A stretch of 64,000 bases of DNA from Verrucomicrobiia bacterium. Lineage in GTDB: Bacteria; Verrucomicrobiota; Verrucomicrobiia; Limisphaerales; UBA8199. The notes beneath the pieces are model-generated. The model did not search any database and was not told the origin of the DNA. It saw only the letters and a list, made by a program, of their open reading frames with translations. Below are positions 33,783 to 42,927 of the stretch, in pieces. A program made the translations under genes and the position numbers. The stretch's first letter is position 1. The number at the start of each line of letters is the position of its first letter. Location of the stretch: contig DASYZB010000114.1 in the NCBI GenBank assembly GCA_035946615.1, forward strand, positions 1 to 64,000, read 5' to 3'.

Positions 33783-36700
33783 GCAACGTCGGGCGATCGC
33801 AGAGGTCGTCACCCAGTTCGTGCATGGCTTGGTTGAGCAGGTAAGCCTTCAACATGACCTGAAGATCGTCGGCTGCGTTGGGCAGCAGGTCAGAGGCCCC
33901 GAGAGCCTGGAGATAAGCCCGCACGAAGGAGGCACTAACCGCTTGATTCCAAAAACCCGCCCACGGCTCAAAAGCAGCCAGGTTTTCCGGCGGCAGGCTG
34001 CCGCGCGCCACGTGCTGTTGCAGCCCCTCATGGGCTGCATAATGGAACGAGCGGACCATCCCCGCCACGTCCCGCAATGGGGAGCGCTTGATGCGCCGCT
34101 CACTCAGGGCCAGCCCTGGCTCGCCTTCGAAGTCGAAAATGATGAAATCTTTTCCGGTCCAAAGCACCTGGCCGAGGTGGTAATCGCCGTGAATGCGAAT
34201 GCGTTTGGCGCTGAGGGAGCGTTCGAAGAGCGGGCGGTAGCGAGCGATGATCTCGCTTTCGAGCAAAAGCGCGCGCTCGGCCATGGGCGCCAAATCGGGA
34301 GGCAGTGCTTTGAGCTGTTTTCGCAACAGACGCAGGTTGTGCGTGGCCAAAGTGCGCATGGATTGGAACAGGCCGCGGACCTCATGGGGTGTGAACGGCT
34401 CGGGGGCAAAGGCCGCGTCCTCTGGCTCTGAGGCCAAGGCCAGGTGCATGGCGGCGGTGCGATGGCCTAGCAGGCGCGCCAACTCGAGGAAAGTGCCGAT
34501 GAGTTCCTGCACGGCGGCAGAGGGCTCCTCGCCGCCCAAACCAAACATACCCTTGCCCTCCGGCGGCGGTTTCTGACCTTTGGCGTCGAGCGCGCCCACG
34601 CGGTCGTAATAGCGCCCCAGTGCGTCCAGTGTCAGCAACCAGGCCTCCTTGGAATCGTTGACGTAGCCAGACACAATCGCAAGGCTCAGACAATTGCCAT
34701 CCTGCTCGATATACTCCAGCGCACCGGACAGCGGGGGCGCGTTTGGAAATTCCCGTTCGGTAAGGAACCGTCCGATTTCCAGGTCGGGGTTGATGCCGGG
34801 GTCCAGCCGTCGAAAGAGCTTTAACAGGAGTTTATCGCCAAACAACACGGAGGAATTGCGTTGGCTGCCTTTCCATGGGCGCGGAGTCGATGGAACCTCC
34901 TGGCCCAGGATGCGCTCCAGGGCAGGGGTATGTGAACCCTGGATTTGACCGTCTCGGCCTTGACTGCGCTTCGAGCGGAGAACCATCTCCAGCAGGGCGC
35001 GGCAGAATGGTGCGCTTTCCAAGGCATCATGCACCACGCCCGAGGCGCCCCCGAGCAGGTCCAATTCGGCGATCATCATACGTGGCGCGGTTTCGCGAAG
35101 ACGTTGGGCCTCAACACCCGAGGAGAAGGCCAAAGGCATCGAGTAAAGTTCCGGCTCGCCTTGCGTGTAATCAACTTGCGCCAGCGCCAGGAGACCCGCT
35201 ATTCCCTGCCCTTCAGCCGGCACAGGAACGGTCTGTTTGATGGTGACTTCTTTGATAGTCCTGGTCTTGCCGCCGAACCAGGATTGCGCGCGGATGAAAT
35301 CAGGAAGCCTCGTCCCTAATGCCTGCCTGGCCCTGCCGCTGAAGACCTGAATCCAGTCGCCTGCGACAGTCAACGTTGGCGGCGCAGCGCCCTTCAAAGG
35401 AGAGACTCGCGCGGGTGCAGGTTTAAATTCCAGTGAGAACCAATAGAACGCGTGGGGTCCCAACGTTAGAGGATAAGGCTTATCCATGACGGCCTGGAAA
35501 GACGTGCGGCCAAACAGTTCGACGGGAACCTTTTCTTTGAAGTCGGAGAGGTCCAACTCGACGGGCTGCACAAAGCGGGAGAGATTGGCCACCACAAGCA
35601 ACGTTTCCGCCTCGTCGCGGAGCACGTAACTGAGAATGCTGCGGTTTTCCGGCTGCAGGAACTGGCACTGGCCTTCGCCCAGGGCCCGCCACTTCTTGCG
35701 CAGCGCCAGCAGTCGGCGCATCCACCAGAGCAGCGAATGAGGATTACCCAACTGCGCCTCGACATTGACCGCTTCGTAGTGGTATTCCGGATCGTAGATG
35801 ATGGGGAGGTACAGCGCCTGCGGGTTGGCGTGGGAGAAACCGGCGTTCTTGTCGGAACTCCAGTGCATCGGTGTGCGCACGCCGTTACGGTCGCCCAGAT
35901 AGATGTTCTCACCCATGCCGATTTCGTCCCCGTAATAGAGCACTGGCGTCCCGGGCAAGGAAAAGAGCAGGGCATTGAGCAACTCGATACGGCGCCGGTC
36001 GTTGCCCAGCAGCGGGGCAAGGCGGCGCCGGATGCCGATATTCAGCCGCGCCTGGTGGACGTGGGCATACATCCGATACATATAGTCCCGCTCCTCGTCG
36101 GTGACCATTTCGAGGGTCAGTTCGTCATGATTGCGCAAAAACAAGGCCCATTGAGCAGTCTCTGGGATAGGAGGTGTCTGTTCGAGGATATCGATAATCG
36201 GGGTGCGGTCTTCCAGACGCAAGGCCATGAACAGCCGCGGCATGAGAGGGAAGTGAAACGCCATGTGGCACTCGTCGCCTGTGCCCTGGCCGAAGTAAGC
36301 CACGGCGTCTTCCGGCCATTGGTTGGCTTCGGCCAGCAACATCCGGTCCGTGTATTTGGCATCGACATGGGCGCGGAGTTTCTTCAGCGCATTGTGGGTT
36401 TCGGGCAAGTTCTCGCAACTGGTGCCTTCGCGCTCGTACAGGTAGGGGACTGCATCCAGGCGCACCCCATCAACGCCCAGGTCCAGCCAGAAGTCCAGCA
36501 CCTTGATCATCTCATCGAACACCTCCGGGTTATCATAATTGAGATCGGGCTGGTGCGAGAAGAACCTGTGCCAGTAGTAGGCGTTGGCGACATGGTCCCA
36601 AGTCCAGTTTGAGACTTCAACGTCTTTGAAAATGATGCGGGTCTCTTTGTATCTCTTCGGGGTGTCGCTCCAGACGTAAAAGTCGCGACAGCCGCTGCCG

Positions 36701-37104
36701 GGCTTGGCGCGGCGGGCGCGCTGGAACCACGGATGCTGGTCGGAGGTGTGATTGAGCACCAGTTCGGTGATCACCCGCAGCCCGCGCAGATGGGCTTCTT
36801 GCAAGAAGACCTTGAAATCCTCCAGCGTTCCATAGATTGGGTGAACGCCGTAATAATCGGCGATGTCGTATCCGTCATCTCGCAATGGAGAGGGGTAGAA
36901 TGGCAGCAACCAAAGCGCCGTCACTCCCAGGTCCTTGAGGTAATCGAGTTTGCCGGCCAGGCCCTTGAAATCACCAACCCCATTGCCATCGCTGTCGCAA
37001 AAGGCGCGCACATGCACCTCGTAAATGACACCGGTCTTGTACCAATAGGGGTCCTGGTCCAAACCCTCGCGGTTCGGGCTTTTTGCTGGCTCGGCTGTCG
37101 TCAT
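33733..37104 (-). CDS. treS: trehalose synthase-maltokinase fusion (TreS-Mak)
   Basis: A 1123-residue fusion. The N-terminal GH13_16 domain (about 1-560) interconverts maltose and trehalose. Its nucleophile Asp is in [13 protein letters not shown], the acid Glu in [14 protein letters not shown] and the third Asp in [12 protein letters not shown]. The C-terminal domain (about 600-1123) is a maltokinase of the aminoglycoside-phosphotransferase-like fold, with catalytic loop '[13 protein letters not shown]' and metal Asp in '[11 protein letters not shown]'. It makes maltose 1-phosphate, the donor for GlgE-type alpha-glucan growth. The fused form is common in soil bacteria. No glgE or glgB is in the window. 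It ends against the VapC relic. Confidence 0.95.
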   Translation of the reverse strand: MTTAEPAKSPNREGLDQDPYWYKTGVIYEVHVRAFCDSDGNGVGDFKGLAGKLDYLKDLGVTALWLLPFYPSPLRDDGYDIADYYGVHPIYGTLEDFKVFLQEAHLRGLRVITELVLNHTSDQHPWFQRARRAKPGSGCRDFYVWSDTPKRYKETRIIFKDVEVSNWTWDHVANAYYWHRFFSHQPDLNYDNPEVFDEMIKVLDFWLDLGVDGVRLDAVPYLYEREGTSCENLPETHNALKKLRAHVDAKYTDRMLLAEANQWPEDAVAYFGQGTGDECHMAFHFPLMPRLFMALRLEDRTPIIDILEQTPPIPETAQWALFLRNHDELTLEMVTDEERDYMYRMYAHVHQARLNIGIRRRLAPLLGNDRRRIELLNALLFSLPGTPVLYYGDEIGMGENIYLGDRNGVRTPMHWSSDKNAGFSHANPQALYLPIIYDPEYHYEAVNVEAQLGNPHSLLWWMRRLLALRKKWRALGEGQCQFLQPENRSILSYVLRDEAETLLVVANLSRFVQPVELDLSDFKEKVPVELFGRTSFQAVMDKPYPLTLGPHAFYWFSLEFKPAPARVSPLKGAAPPTLTVAGDWIQVFSGRARQALGTRLPDFIRAQSWFGGKTRTIKEVTIKQTVPVPAEGQGIAGLLALAQVDYTQGEPELYSMPLAFSSGVEAQRLRETAPRMMIAELDLLGGASGVVHDALESAPFCRALLEMVLRSKRSQGRDGQIQGSHTPALERILGQEVPSTPRPWKGSQRNSSVLFGDKLLLKLFRRLDPGINPDLEIGRFLTEREFPNAPPLSGALEYIEQDGNCLSLAIVSGYVNDSKEAWLLTLDALGRYYDRVGALDAKGQKPPPEGKGMFGLGGEEPSAAVQELIGTFLELARLLGHRTAAMHLALASEPEDAAFAPEPFTPHEVRGLFQSMRTLATHNLRLLRKQLKALPPDLAPMAERALLLESEIIARYRPLFERSLSAKRIRIHGDYHLGQVLWTGKDFIIFDFEGEPGLALSERRIKRSPLRDVAGMVRSFHYAAHEGLQQHVARGSLPPENLAAFEPWAGFWNQAVSASFVRAYLQALGASDLLPNAADDLQVMLKAYLLNQAMHELGDDLCDRPTLLKVPLQGILRLLDESR

Positions 37105-37201
37105 AACGGTGCAATAAACAGGTCATAACCTCTACTGGACGCCGCGCCGCAGCAAGAGCGAACAACGCGTGGCCTGTAATCGGTTAGTGACGGCGGGCGC
37201 T

Positions 37202-37252
37202 GCCGCCTAAAAGGCGGCGTTCCGCGCGTCCGGAACGCCGGCTTCAGCCGGC
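37202..37252. repeat. cluster of palindromes between treS and the nuclease gene
   Basis: Two close hairpins, GCCGCCT-AAA-AGGCGGC (37202-37218) and GCCGGCT-TC-AGCCGGC (37237-37252), are linked so that GGCGTTCCG and CGGAACGCC can also pair across them. They lie in the 294-bp divergent region between treS and the ERCC4-type nuclease gene. The 'CGCCGGCTTCAGCCGGC' wording is typical of REP-like dispersed palindromes. I see no clear promoter in the rest of this region. Confidence 0.6.
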
Positions 37253-37398
37253 AGCCCCGTAGTCACTGAGGCGTTACCGTGGCCTCGCGGGCCTAAACCC
37301 ATCATTCGCTTCAAAACCTCTGGTCTTCGCTAATCGGCGCGCCGCGGGTTTTGACTTCGGATTTGCTCGCACAAGAGCATTGCGGTTTAATTGAAACG

Positions 37399-38145
37399 AT
37401 GAAACCGCAGGACAGTCCTGCTTTGGTCCCGATCCGCATCGTGGCCGACGACCGCGAAGAGGGCAGCCCCGTGCCCGCGGCGCTCCGGCAATTCCCCGAG
37501 GTGGAATTGCGCTTCGACCGGCTGAAAATCGGAGATTATATCGTGAACGGCACTTGCCTTTTCGAACGCAAAACGGTGGCGGACTTTGCGGCTTCGATCG
37601 CTGATGGGCGGCTATTCCAACAGGCGCAAAAACTGGCCCGCACACACGAGCCGGCGGCCATTATTCTGGAGGGCCGCTTCTCGGATTTGGGAGCCGTTCG
37701 GATGCGCCGTGAGGCGCTTCAAGGAGCCATGGTATCGTTGAGCCTTGTTTTTCATCTCCCTGTGCTGCGCGCGTTGGAGGCCTCTGAAAGCGCCCGCTTG
37801 ATGCTCTACGCCGCGCACCAGTTGCGCCGCCACGAGGGGGCCGCAGGCTGGCGGCACCTCCGGCGTCCCAAGCGCAAACACCGAATCCAATTGCAGATAC
37901 TTCAAGGATTGCCAGGTATCGGTCCCGAGCGGGCCGGCCAACTGTTGGAAAGTTTCGGCAGCGTGGAAGCGGTGATGCGCGCCAGCCTGGACCAGCTTGA
38001 GCAGATAGAAGGAATCGGCTCGAAAACGGCCCAAGGGATTCGTGAGGTCCTGCAGGAACCGGCGGCGCTTTACCACACAAAAACCGAACGAGAGACTGGA
38101 ACTCTAATGCCAGGCTATCCAGCCCTTTTATGCACAAAACTATGA
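37399..38145 (+). CDS. ERCC4/XPF-type nuclease with helix-hairpin-helix domain
   Basis: A 248-residue protein from ATG 37399 (MKPQDSPALVPIRIVADDRE); the open frame extends upstream only to a TTG. The ERCC4 nuclease core shows VADDREEGSPVPAAL, LKIGDYIVNGTCLFERKTVA and DFAASIADGRLFQQAQKL. These contain the G-D-Y and E-R-K-x-x-x-D metal-binding motifs. The C-terminal tandem helix-hairpin-helix is 'QGLPGIGPERAGQLLESFGS' and 'LEQIEGIGSKTAQGIREVL'. In archaea and eukaryotes this combination cuts branched DNA such as flaps and forks; a repair role in this bacterium is inferred. Its stop overlaps the next start in an ATGA. Confidence 0.9.
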   Translation: MKPQDSPALVPIRIVADDREEGSPVPAALRQFPEVELRFDRLKIGDYIVNGTCLFERKTVADFAASIADGRLFQQAQKLARTHEPAAIILEGRFSDLGAVRMRREALQGAMVSLSLVFHLPVLRALEASESARLMLYAAHQLRRHEGAAGWRHLRRPKRKHRIQLQILQGLPGIGPERAGQLLESFGSVEAVMRASLDQLEQIEGIGSKTAQGIREVLQEPAALYHTKTERETGTLMPGYPALLCTKL

Positions 38146-39734
38146 CCTCCCATCGCAGAACATTCCTGAAACAACTGGGCCTTGGAACGGCCATCGCTTT
38201 CTGGGTTCCTGCCTTTCGCTATGCCAGGGGCGCTCAGATTACAAACACGGACCGGCTGCCCCGCAGCGCGCCTGAAGAGCAGGGCGTTTCATCGGCTGGG
38301 ATATTGGCATTCCTGGATGCTGTAGCTGCCAGCAAACACGAGTTCCACGGCTTCATGATGCTCCGCCACGGCCATGTCGTCGCCGAAGGGTGGTGGTCTC
38401 CTTACCGTGCCAGCGCCAATCACATGCTCTATTCGCTCAGCAAAAGCTTTACCTCGACGGCGGTCGGATTCGCCGTTACGGAAGGCCGCCTGAAAGTCGA
38501 GGACAAGGTGACGCAGTTTTTCCCGGATGATCTACCCGAAAGAATCAGTGAAAACCTGGCGGCGTTGCGCGTCAAACATCTGCTCACCATGTCGGTCGGC
38601 CATGCGCACGATTCGACGGGTCCAATCCGGGAGCAGGAGAACTGGGTGAGGGCCTTTCTTGCGTTGCCCATCCAGAACCCGCCCGGCACCGCGTTCCTCT
38701 ATAATAGCGGCGCCAGTTATATGCTTTCGGGTATCGTTCAAAAGGTGACCGGCCAGAAGGTGCTGGATTATTTGAGGCCGCGCTTATTCGAGCCGCTTGG
38801 TATTGATGGAATGACGTGGGAAACCTGCCCTCGAGGCATCAACACGGGGGGTTGGGGTCTGAGCATTCAAACGGAAGGGCTGGCCAGGTTCGGGCAGTTC
38901 TACTTGCAGAAAGGGCTTTGGAATCAAAAGCAGTTTTTGCCCGCAGCCTGGATCGCGGAGGCGACCACATTTAAAATCCAACAACCGGCGCCTGACCTCG
39001 AGCGGATGAAACGCCAAAGCGACTGGCATCAGGGTTACTGCTATCAGTTCTGGCGTTGCCGGCATAAGGCCTTTCGCGGCGATGGCGCCTTCGGGCAGTT
39101 TACTATCGTGATGCCCGAGCAGGACGCGGTTGTCGTAATTACCAGCGAAACTCCTGACATGCAGGGGGAGCTAAACCTCGTTTGGGACCATTTGCTGCCC
39201 GCGATGAAGGAGGGCGCCCTGGCCACCGACGCTCCATTACAGGGCAGCTTGAAGCAAAGACTTTCCACGCTTGCCTTATTGCCGCCCCGGGCGCAAGGCT
39301 CTTCGCCGGTGGCTTCAAAAGTCTCCGGCAAGCAATTCAAACTGAAGAAAAACAGCCTCCAGGCCAACAATGTATCATTTGAATTTCAGGAGACCGGTTG
39401 CGTTTTCAGCCTGACGGACGACAAAGGCATCTACCCCATTCGCTGCGGCATCGAGCGATGGAGCGAAGGGGAAACGGCCATGCCCGGCACCCCTCCAACG
39501 CTTACCAACAGCACCACGGGATTAGGGACGAAGGTGGCTGCCAGCGGGACATGGAAGGACGACAATACCTTTGAAATGACCTGGCGCTATTACGAGACTC
39601 CTCACCACGACACGGTCACGTGCCGGTTCCAGGGAGATGATGTTCGAGTCGAGTTTCTGAACAGCATCACGCGGATGTCGAGCAGTCACCAGGAGAGACG
39701 CCCAGCCTTAGAAGGGATTTACGCTGGTTTGTAG
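38142..39734 (+). CDS. serine hydrolase of the beta-lactamase (class C/PBP) fold, Tat-exported
   Basis: A 530-residue protein from ATG 38142, whose ATGA overlaps the nuclease stop; ATG 38130 is four codons upstream. The twin-arginine leader SHRRTFLKQLGLGTAIAFW suggests Tat export. The hydrolase domain has the catalytic S-x-x-K in MLYSLSKSFTSTAVG, the Tyr motif in 'FLYNSGASYMLSGIV' and GTxFLYNS beforehand. It is of the 'beta-lactamase family serine hydrolase' group, often esterases or D-peptidases rather than true lactamases. The C-terminal part (about 380-530) is a separate beta-rich domain. The coupling with a DNA nuclease is functionally puzzling. Confidence 0.9.
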   Translation: MTSHRRTFLKQLGLGTAIAFWVPAFRYARGAQITNTDRLPRSAPEEQGVSSAGILAFLDAVAASKHEFHGFMMLRHGHVVAEGWWSPYRASANHMLYSLSKSFTSTAVGFAVTEGRLKVEDKVTQFFPDDLPERISENLAALRVKHLLTMSVGHAHDSTGPIREQENWVRAFLALPIQNPPGTAFLYNSGASYMLSGIVQKVTGQKVLDYLRPRLFEPLGIDGMTWETCPRGINTGGWGLSIQTEGLARFGQFYLQKGLWNQKQFLPAAWIAEATTFKIQQPAPDLERMKRQSDWHQGYCYQFWRCRHKAFRGDGAFGQFTIVMPEQDAVVVITSETPDMQGELNLVWDHLLPAMKEGALATDAPLQGSLKQRLSTLALLPPRAQGSSPVASKVSGKQFKLKKNSLQANNVSFEFQETGCVFSLTDDKGIYPIRCGIERWSEGETAMPGTPPTLTNSTTGLGTKVAASGTWKDDNTFEMTWRYYETPHHDTVTCRFQGDDVRVEFLNSITRMSSSHQERRPALEGIYAGL

Positions 39735-39768
39735 GGATTCTCGTTCCCATCTGCGGTTCAAAACGCGC

Positions 39769-40206
39769 TCAGCTTTTGCCAGCGCCAACCTTAAACAAAG
39801 CCTTATCGGCTGAAATCGCTCCCGGGCCGGCAATCATGAGGGCTAGGAATCCTGCCAGGTAAATGAAGGCCAGTTCCCCGCTATGATTGCCACTCAAGGC
39901 GCCTCTATGTACGGCAAAGAAAGCCACGGCCATCTCGAAAGCGAGCACCAGGCCGGCGAATCGAGTTACCAGGCCGACGACTAGCAATCCCGCGGCCACA
40001 ACCTCGGCGAATATCACCAGCACTAAACTGCCCAGGTGGCCCAATCCAAGTGTGTCCGGAAACCCTCCGGAAAGCGTATGGAAGCCAACGACCTTGCTGA
40101 TCCCATGGTTCAGCAGAATCGTGGCGCCCAACCAAATCCTTAGAATCAACAAAGCCAGGTTTGTGTAAAACGAATGGGTTCCAGGAGCGAATATTTTTTT
40201 AAACAT
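39769..40206 (-). CDS. DoxX-family membrane protein
   Basis: A 145-residue protein with four membrane helices, LALLILRIWLGATILLNHGI, GSLVLVIFAEVVAAGLLVVG, 'AGLVLAFEMAVAFFAVHR' and 'LAFIYLAGFLALMIAGPGAI'. The 'LRxxxGxxxxxHG' start and the 'FAExxxxxLLxxGLxTR' segment are the DoxX/SURF4-like signature. Members have been linked to thiosulfate:quinone reduction and to oxidative stress, but the function of this subfamily is open. It converges with the serine hydrolase gene and appears monocistronic. Confidence 0.9.
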   Translation of the reverse strand: MFKKIFAPGTHSFYTNLALLILRIWLGATILLNHGISKVVGFHTLSGGFPDTLGLGHLGSLVLVIFAEVVAAGLLVVGLVTRFAGLVLAFEMAVAFFAVHRGALSGNHSGELAFIYLAGFLALMIAGPGAISADKALFKVGAGKS

Positions 40207-40379
40207 AATTGGTAGCTGTTGCCGGGCAGGATTGCTTGTTCGTCAATTTTTGACAAGCCGATGCTTGGCCCCTTGACTGCGCCTATGAGGGCTTCGGCGG
40301 CAGGCAGCGCGTCATGGCCGGCTCCATTGAAGAGCCTTTCTTTTTCCATAGGTAGGGATTATCTTGCTTCCCAACAAAT

Positions 40380-40766
40380 ATGGATATTTTGCTGGTATTC
40401 ACGATTTGTGTGCCGGGTGTCTTGCTTGGGCTGTTGGTGATCGCCTACCTTCGGATGGCCAGGAATATTGGCCCAGAGCGCCGGGACGAAGCGCCAACGG
40501 GGAAAACCGAATCCGATGACGAAACGCCAGGAGAAACCTCGCCGGAGTTCGTGCATAGCGGTTTTAATACCAGTGCTGTCGCGCCCCGGATTAGCAAACT
40601 CCGCAAGAATTATCTCCATGAACTTCAGGGCCGCCCCAATTTGTGTCCACGCCAGAAGCGCTTGACCGCCCGGGCGCGGCAGGCCCTCGGGCACTTCGCC
40701 TTTTTCCAGCGGCGGCCCTCGGCACCTGAGCCGGATGGCCCTCACATTACGTGCCTGACAAAGTAG
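40380..40766 (+). CDS. hypothetical protein with N-terminal membrane anchor
   Basis: A 128-residue frame starting MDILLVFTICVPGVLLGLLV with one membrane helix, then a hydrophilic, Glu/Thr-rich linker (RRDEAPTGKTESDDETPGE) and a basic tail. There is no recognisable domain and no strong ribosome-binding site. It lies 95 bp upstream of the 596-residue coiled-coil gene on the same strand. The last 40 residues look less gene-like, so the true end or reality of the frame is uncertain. Confidence 0.4.
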   Translation: MDILLVFTICVPGVLLGLLVIAYLRMARNIGPERRDEAPTGKTESDDETPGETSPEFVHSGFNTSAVAPRISKLRKNYLHELQGRPNLCPRQKRLTARARQALGHFAFFQRRPSAPEPDGPHITCLTK

Positions 40767-40860
40767 CGCCGGCACCCTTTTTCTTTAAGCGGCGGGGCGG
40801 AAGAGATTGTGCGCGACACTTCCTTACGGCGCCGGCGGTTGCGAGGGGGGATAAAAAGGG

Positions 40861-42651
40861 ATGGAAAAACCGGGCCGTATCGAGGAAATTAGCCCGATGG
40901 CGCTGACACAGCATGTGGCGGAGACAACCGCCTCGGCCGAAGAAATCCAAAAAGGATGGCACGAGTTGGTGTTGCGCGTTGGCCAACTGGAGGCCGAACG
41001 GAGCGCCCTTGAACAGGAAAACAAAAGCCTGCGCGCACTCATCGAGAGGGTCATCGAGCACCGGCAGAAATCGCACAGTGAATTGATCCTGCTGCTGACT
41101 TCGCTGGTGAGCAAACTGCCCATTAACGATGTCGGCATCATTGTCTCGAGATTAGTTGAGCACAACACCCATGTGGGAGACTTTCTCTCGGCCATCGGCA
41201 AAGGAGCAGCCGATGGGGAATTGCCAAAGCCAGCGGTGCTCAAGACACTGGAGGACACTCGTCGCGACCTGGCAGCGGCCTTGAAGCCGGTGATTGACGA
41301 GTTGATACGCCTCGATTCGCCTATCGAAAAGGAACTCCTCCAGGCCCTTCCATCAAACCCCGAGCTGTTCTTCTCACCACGTTTCATCCGGGCCAACCGT
41401 TGTTTCATTAAAGGCCAGGTCGCACGGGAACGGATTGCAAAGGAGTATGGGGAAAAGGCTTTGATTTTTTTCAATGACCTGACCACGGATACCAGGCTTA
41501 ACCCGAACCCCAAACGCGACGAAATTGTATTGGGTTTCAAGAGTGATTTCGAAACCCTGCTGCAGCAGCAGGGTTCCATCATCCCTGAGAAAAGCCAGGC
41601 ACTGCTGTCTTTGTATCACTGTGTTCAGCGGAGCAAAGCATCGACCGACCAAGCGCGCGCGCAAAGGAGCGCGTTCCAAAAGCTCTCATTCCTGGTTGAA
41701 CTGCTCCACTTCTACGACCATCAGAACACGGAAGCGCCGGATGTCATTTTCGCCCAGCGTTTGCCCGCGCTCATCGAACAACTGGCTCTGAGCGGGCCGC
41801 AGGAGCCGCTGGATGAAAAACTGATAAATCAGGCTGAATCTCTGCTGGCCTTCGTCATCAGCCCCGACCATCGGCAGATGATTATCAATAACATCGGCAA
41901 AGGCGGCGGAACCGGCGGAACCCTGAAATATGTCTTTCGGCTGCGGGCTGAGCGAGTGCTCGAAGCCGACCAGACCATCACGGATTTTGTGCGGCATCTC
42001 ATCCCACCATCGAGGCAGAAACCACCTGCTCCCGAAGAGGTGACCGCCATCTTGCGCCTGCTAAGCCCCGAGATGCAGCGGGTGGTCGTCAGGGGGATTA
42101 TGTCCTCTGACCGGATGCGCAAGGAACAGGCCGAGGCGCTGGGCCGGGCCATCGGCGAGCGGCTTGGTCTCAAGGCGCTGGACGAACCATTGAAAAGCGA
42201 GCTTGCCCTTCCGGCCGAAATGGAGAGGCAATTGGCCTGGGGACGCATCAAAGACCTCATCGCCCAGAGAACCGATGCGGGCACGGTGGCCGCCGCCATT
42301 CGCGAACGGCTAAATGCCCGGTATGATGCGGAGGAAATCCGCCAAAGCTGGATTACTCTCACTGAGGCCGATGCCATATCCCTGATTCGAATTATCTGCC
42401 ATTTGCCTTACCTGGCTAATGGGAAGACCGATCCGATAGCCCGCACGGTCATCGATACGTATGTTACCCGGCTGACCCACGAAAAATATACCACCACCTA
42501 TCACAAGGTAGTCAACAGCCTCCGCGGTATTTTTCACGTCAAGCCAGACAGCCCGACGCTATTAACCTTTTTGGCGCTCATCAGGTGGGTCAGCCCCGAG
42601 GCAGCCAATAAACTTTCAAGGGACATTGGAATGCCGCTGCCGGCGCAGTAA
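40861..42651 (+). CDS. large coiled-coil-containing protein, unknown function
   Basis: A 596-residue, soluble, charged protein. Residues about 25-75 form a coiled coil (LRVGQLEAERSALEQENKSL then RALIERVIEHRQK). After that comes an almost wholly helical body with repeated 40-residue helical pairs, for example SPIEKELLQALPSNPELFFS, 'LVELLHFYDHQNTEAPDVIF', LLSPEMQRVVVRGIMSSDRM and 'YVTRLTHEKYTTTYHKVVNS'. I recognise no catalytic motif, signal peptide or membrane segment. ATG 40861 is used; ATG 40897 (MALTQHVAETT) is possible. 'NNIGKGGGTGGTLKYVF' is the only glycine-rich loop and does not match a P-loop. It looks like a conserved lineage-specific scaffold or cytoskeletal-type protein. Confidence 0.8.
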   Translation: MEKPGRIEEISPMALTQHVAETTASAEEIQKGWHELVLRVGQLEAERSALEQENKSLRALIERVIEHRQKSHSELILLLTSLVSKLPINDVGIIVSRLVEHNTHVGDFLSAIGKGAADGELPKPAVLKTLEDTRRDLAAALKPVIDELIRLDSPIEKELLQALPSNPELFFSPRFIRANRCFIKGQVARERIAKEYGEKALIFFNDLTTDTRLNPNPKRDEIVLGFKSDFETLLQQQGSIIPEKSQALLSLYHCVQRSKASTDQARAQRSAFQKLSFLVELLHFYDHQNTEAPDVIFAQRLPALIEQLALSGPQEPLDEKLINQAESLLAFVISPDHRQMIINNIGKGGGTGGTLKYVFRLRAERVLEADQTITDFVRHLIPPSRQKPPAPEEVTAILRLLSPEMQRVVVRGIMSSDRMRKEQAEALGRAIGERLGLKALDEPLKSELALPAEMERQLAWGRIKDLIAQRTDAGTVAAAIRERLNARYDAEEIRQSWITLTEADAISLIRIICHLPYLANGKTDPIARTVIDTYVTRLTHEKYTTTYHKVVNSLRGIFHVKPDSPTLLTFLALIRWVSPEAANKLSRDIGMPLPAQ

Positions 42652-42661
42652 GTGGCTGTAA

Positions 42662-42839
42662 GCCGGCAACATGCAAAAAGAAACAGCAGGAAACGGAGGG
42701 AACGGAGATTTTTGAAGCACTTTTGCGGGCAACGGAGGCACAAACAGCCCCTCACCCTTCAGTGACCAGCCACAAGGATGCAAGACACAGTTTTGGCTTC
42801 CTGTTCACGCCTCCGTTTTCTCTCTTGTCTCCTGTTCAA
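42662..42839. repeat. dispersed intergenic repeat, copy B (178 bp)
   Basis: Same orientation and almost the same sequence as 2821-2997, including AACGGAGGGAACGGAGATTT and 'GGATGCAAGACACAGTTTTG'. It begins directly after the stop of the coiled-coil gene and ends about 90 bp before the PmoA-like gene. Differences from copy A are scattered single bases and one-base indels, as expected from neutral drift of a non-coding unit. Confidence 0.75.
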
Positions 42840-42927
42840 GTTGATCGCTACGGCTAAGCCAATTTCGTTGCGTTTTGCCTTCGTTTCAGCGACGCTTTTG
42901 CCTGTGTTACGCTTAAATTGATTTTCG

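Noticed and set aside
40359-40775. A 138-codon minus-strand open frame opposite the 128-residue hypothetical
   Set aside because: No membrane or domain character; the plus-strand frame at least has a membrane helix, and neither is strong.
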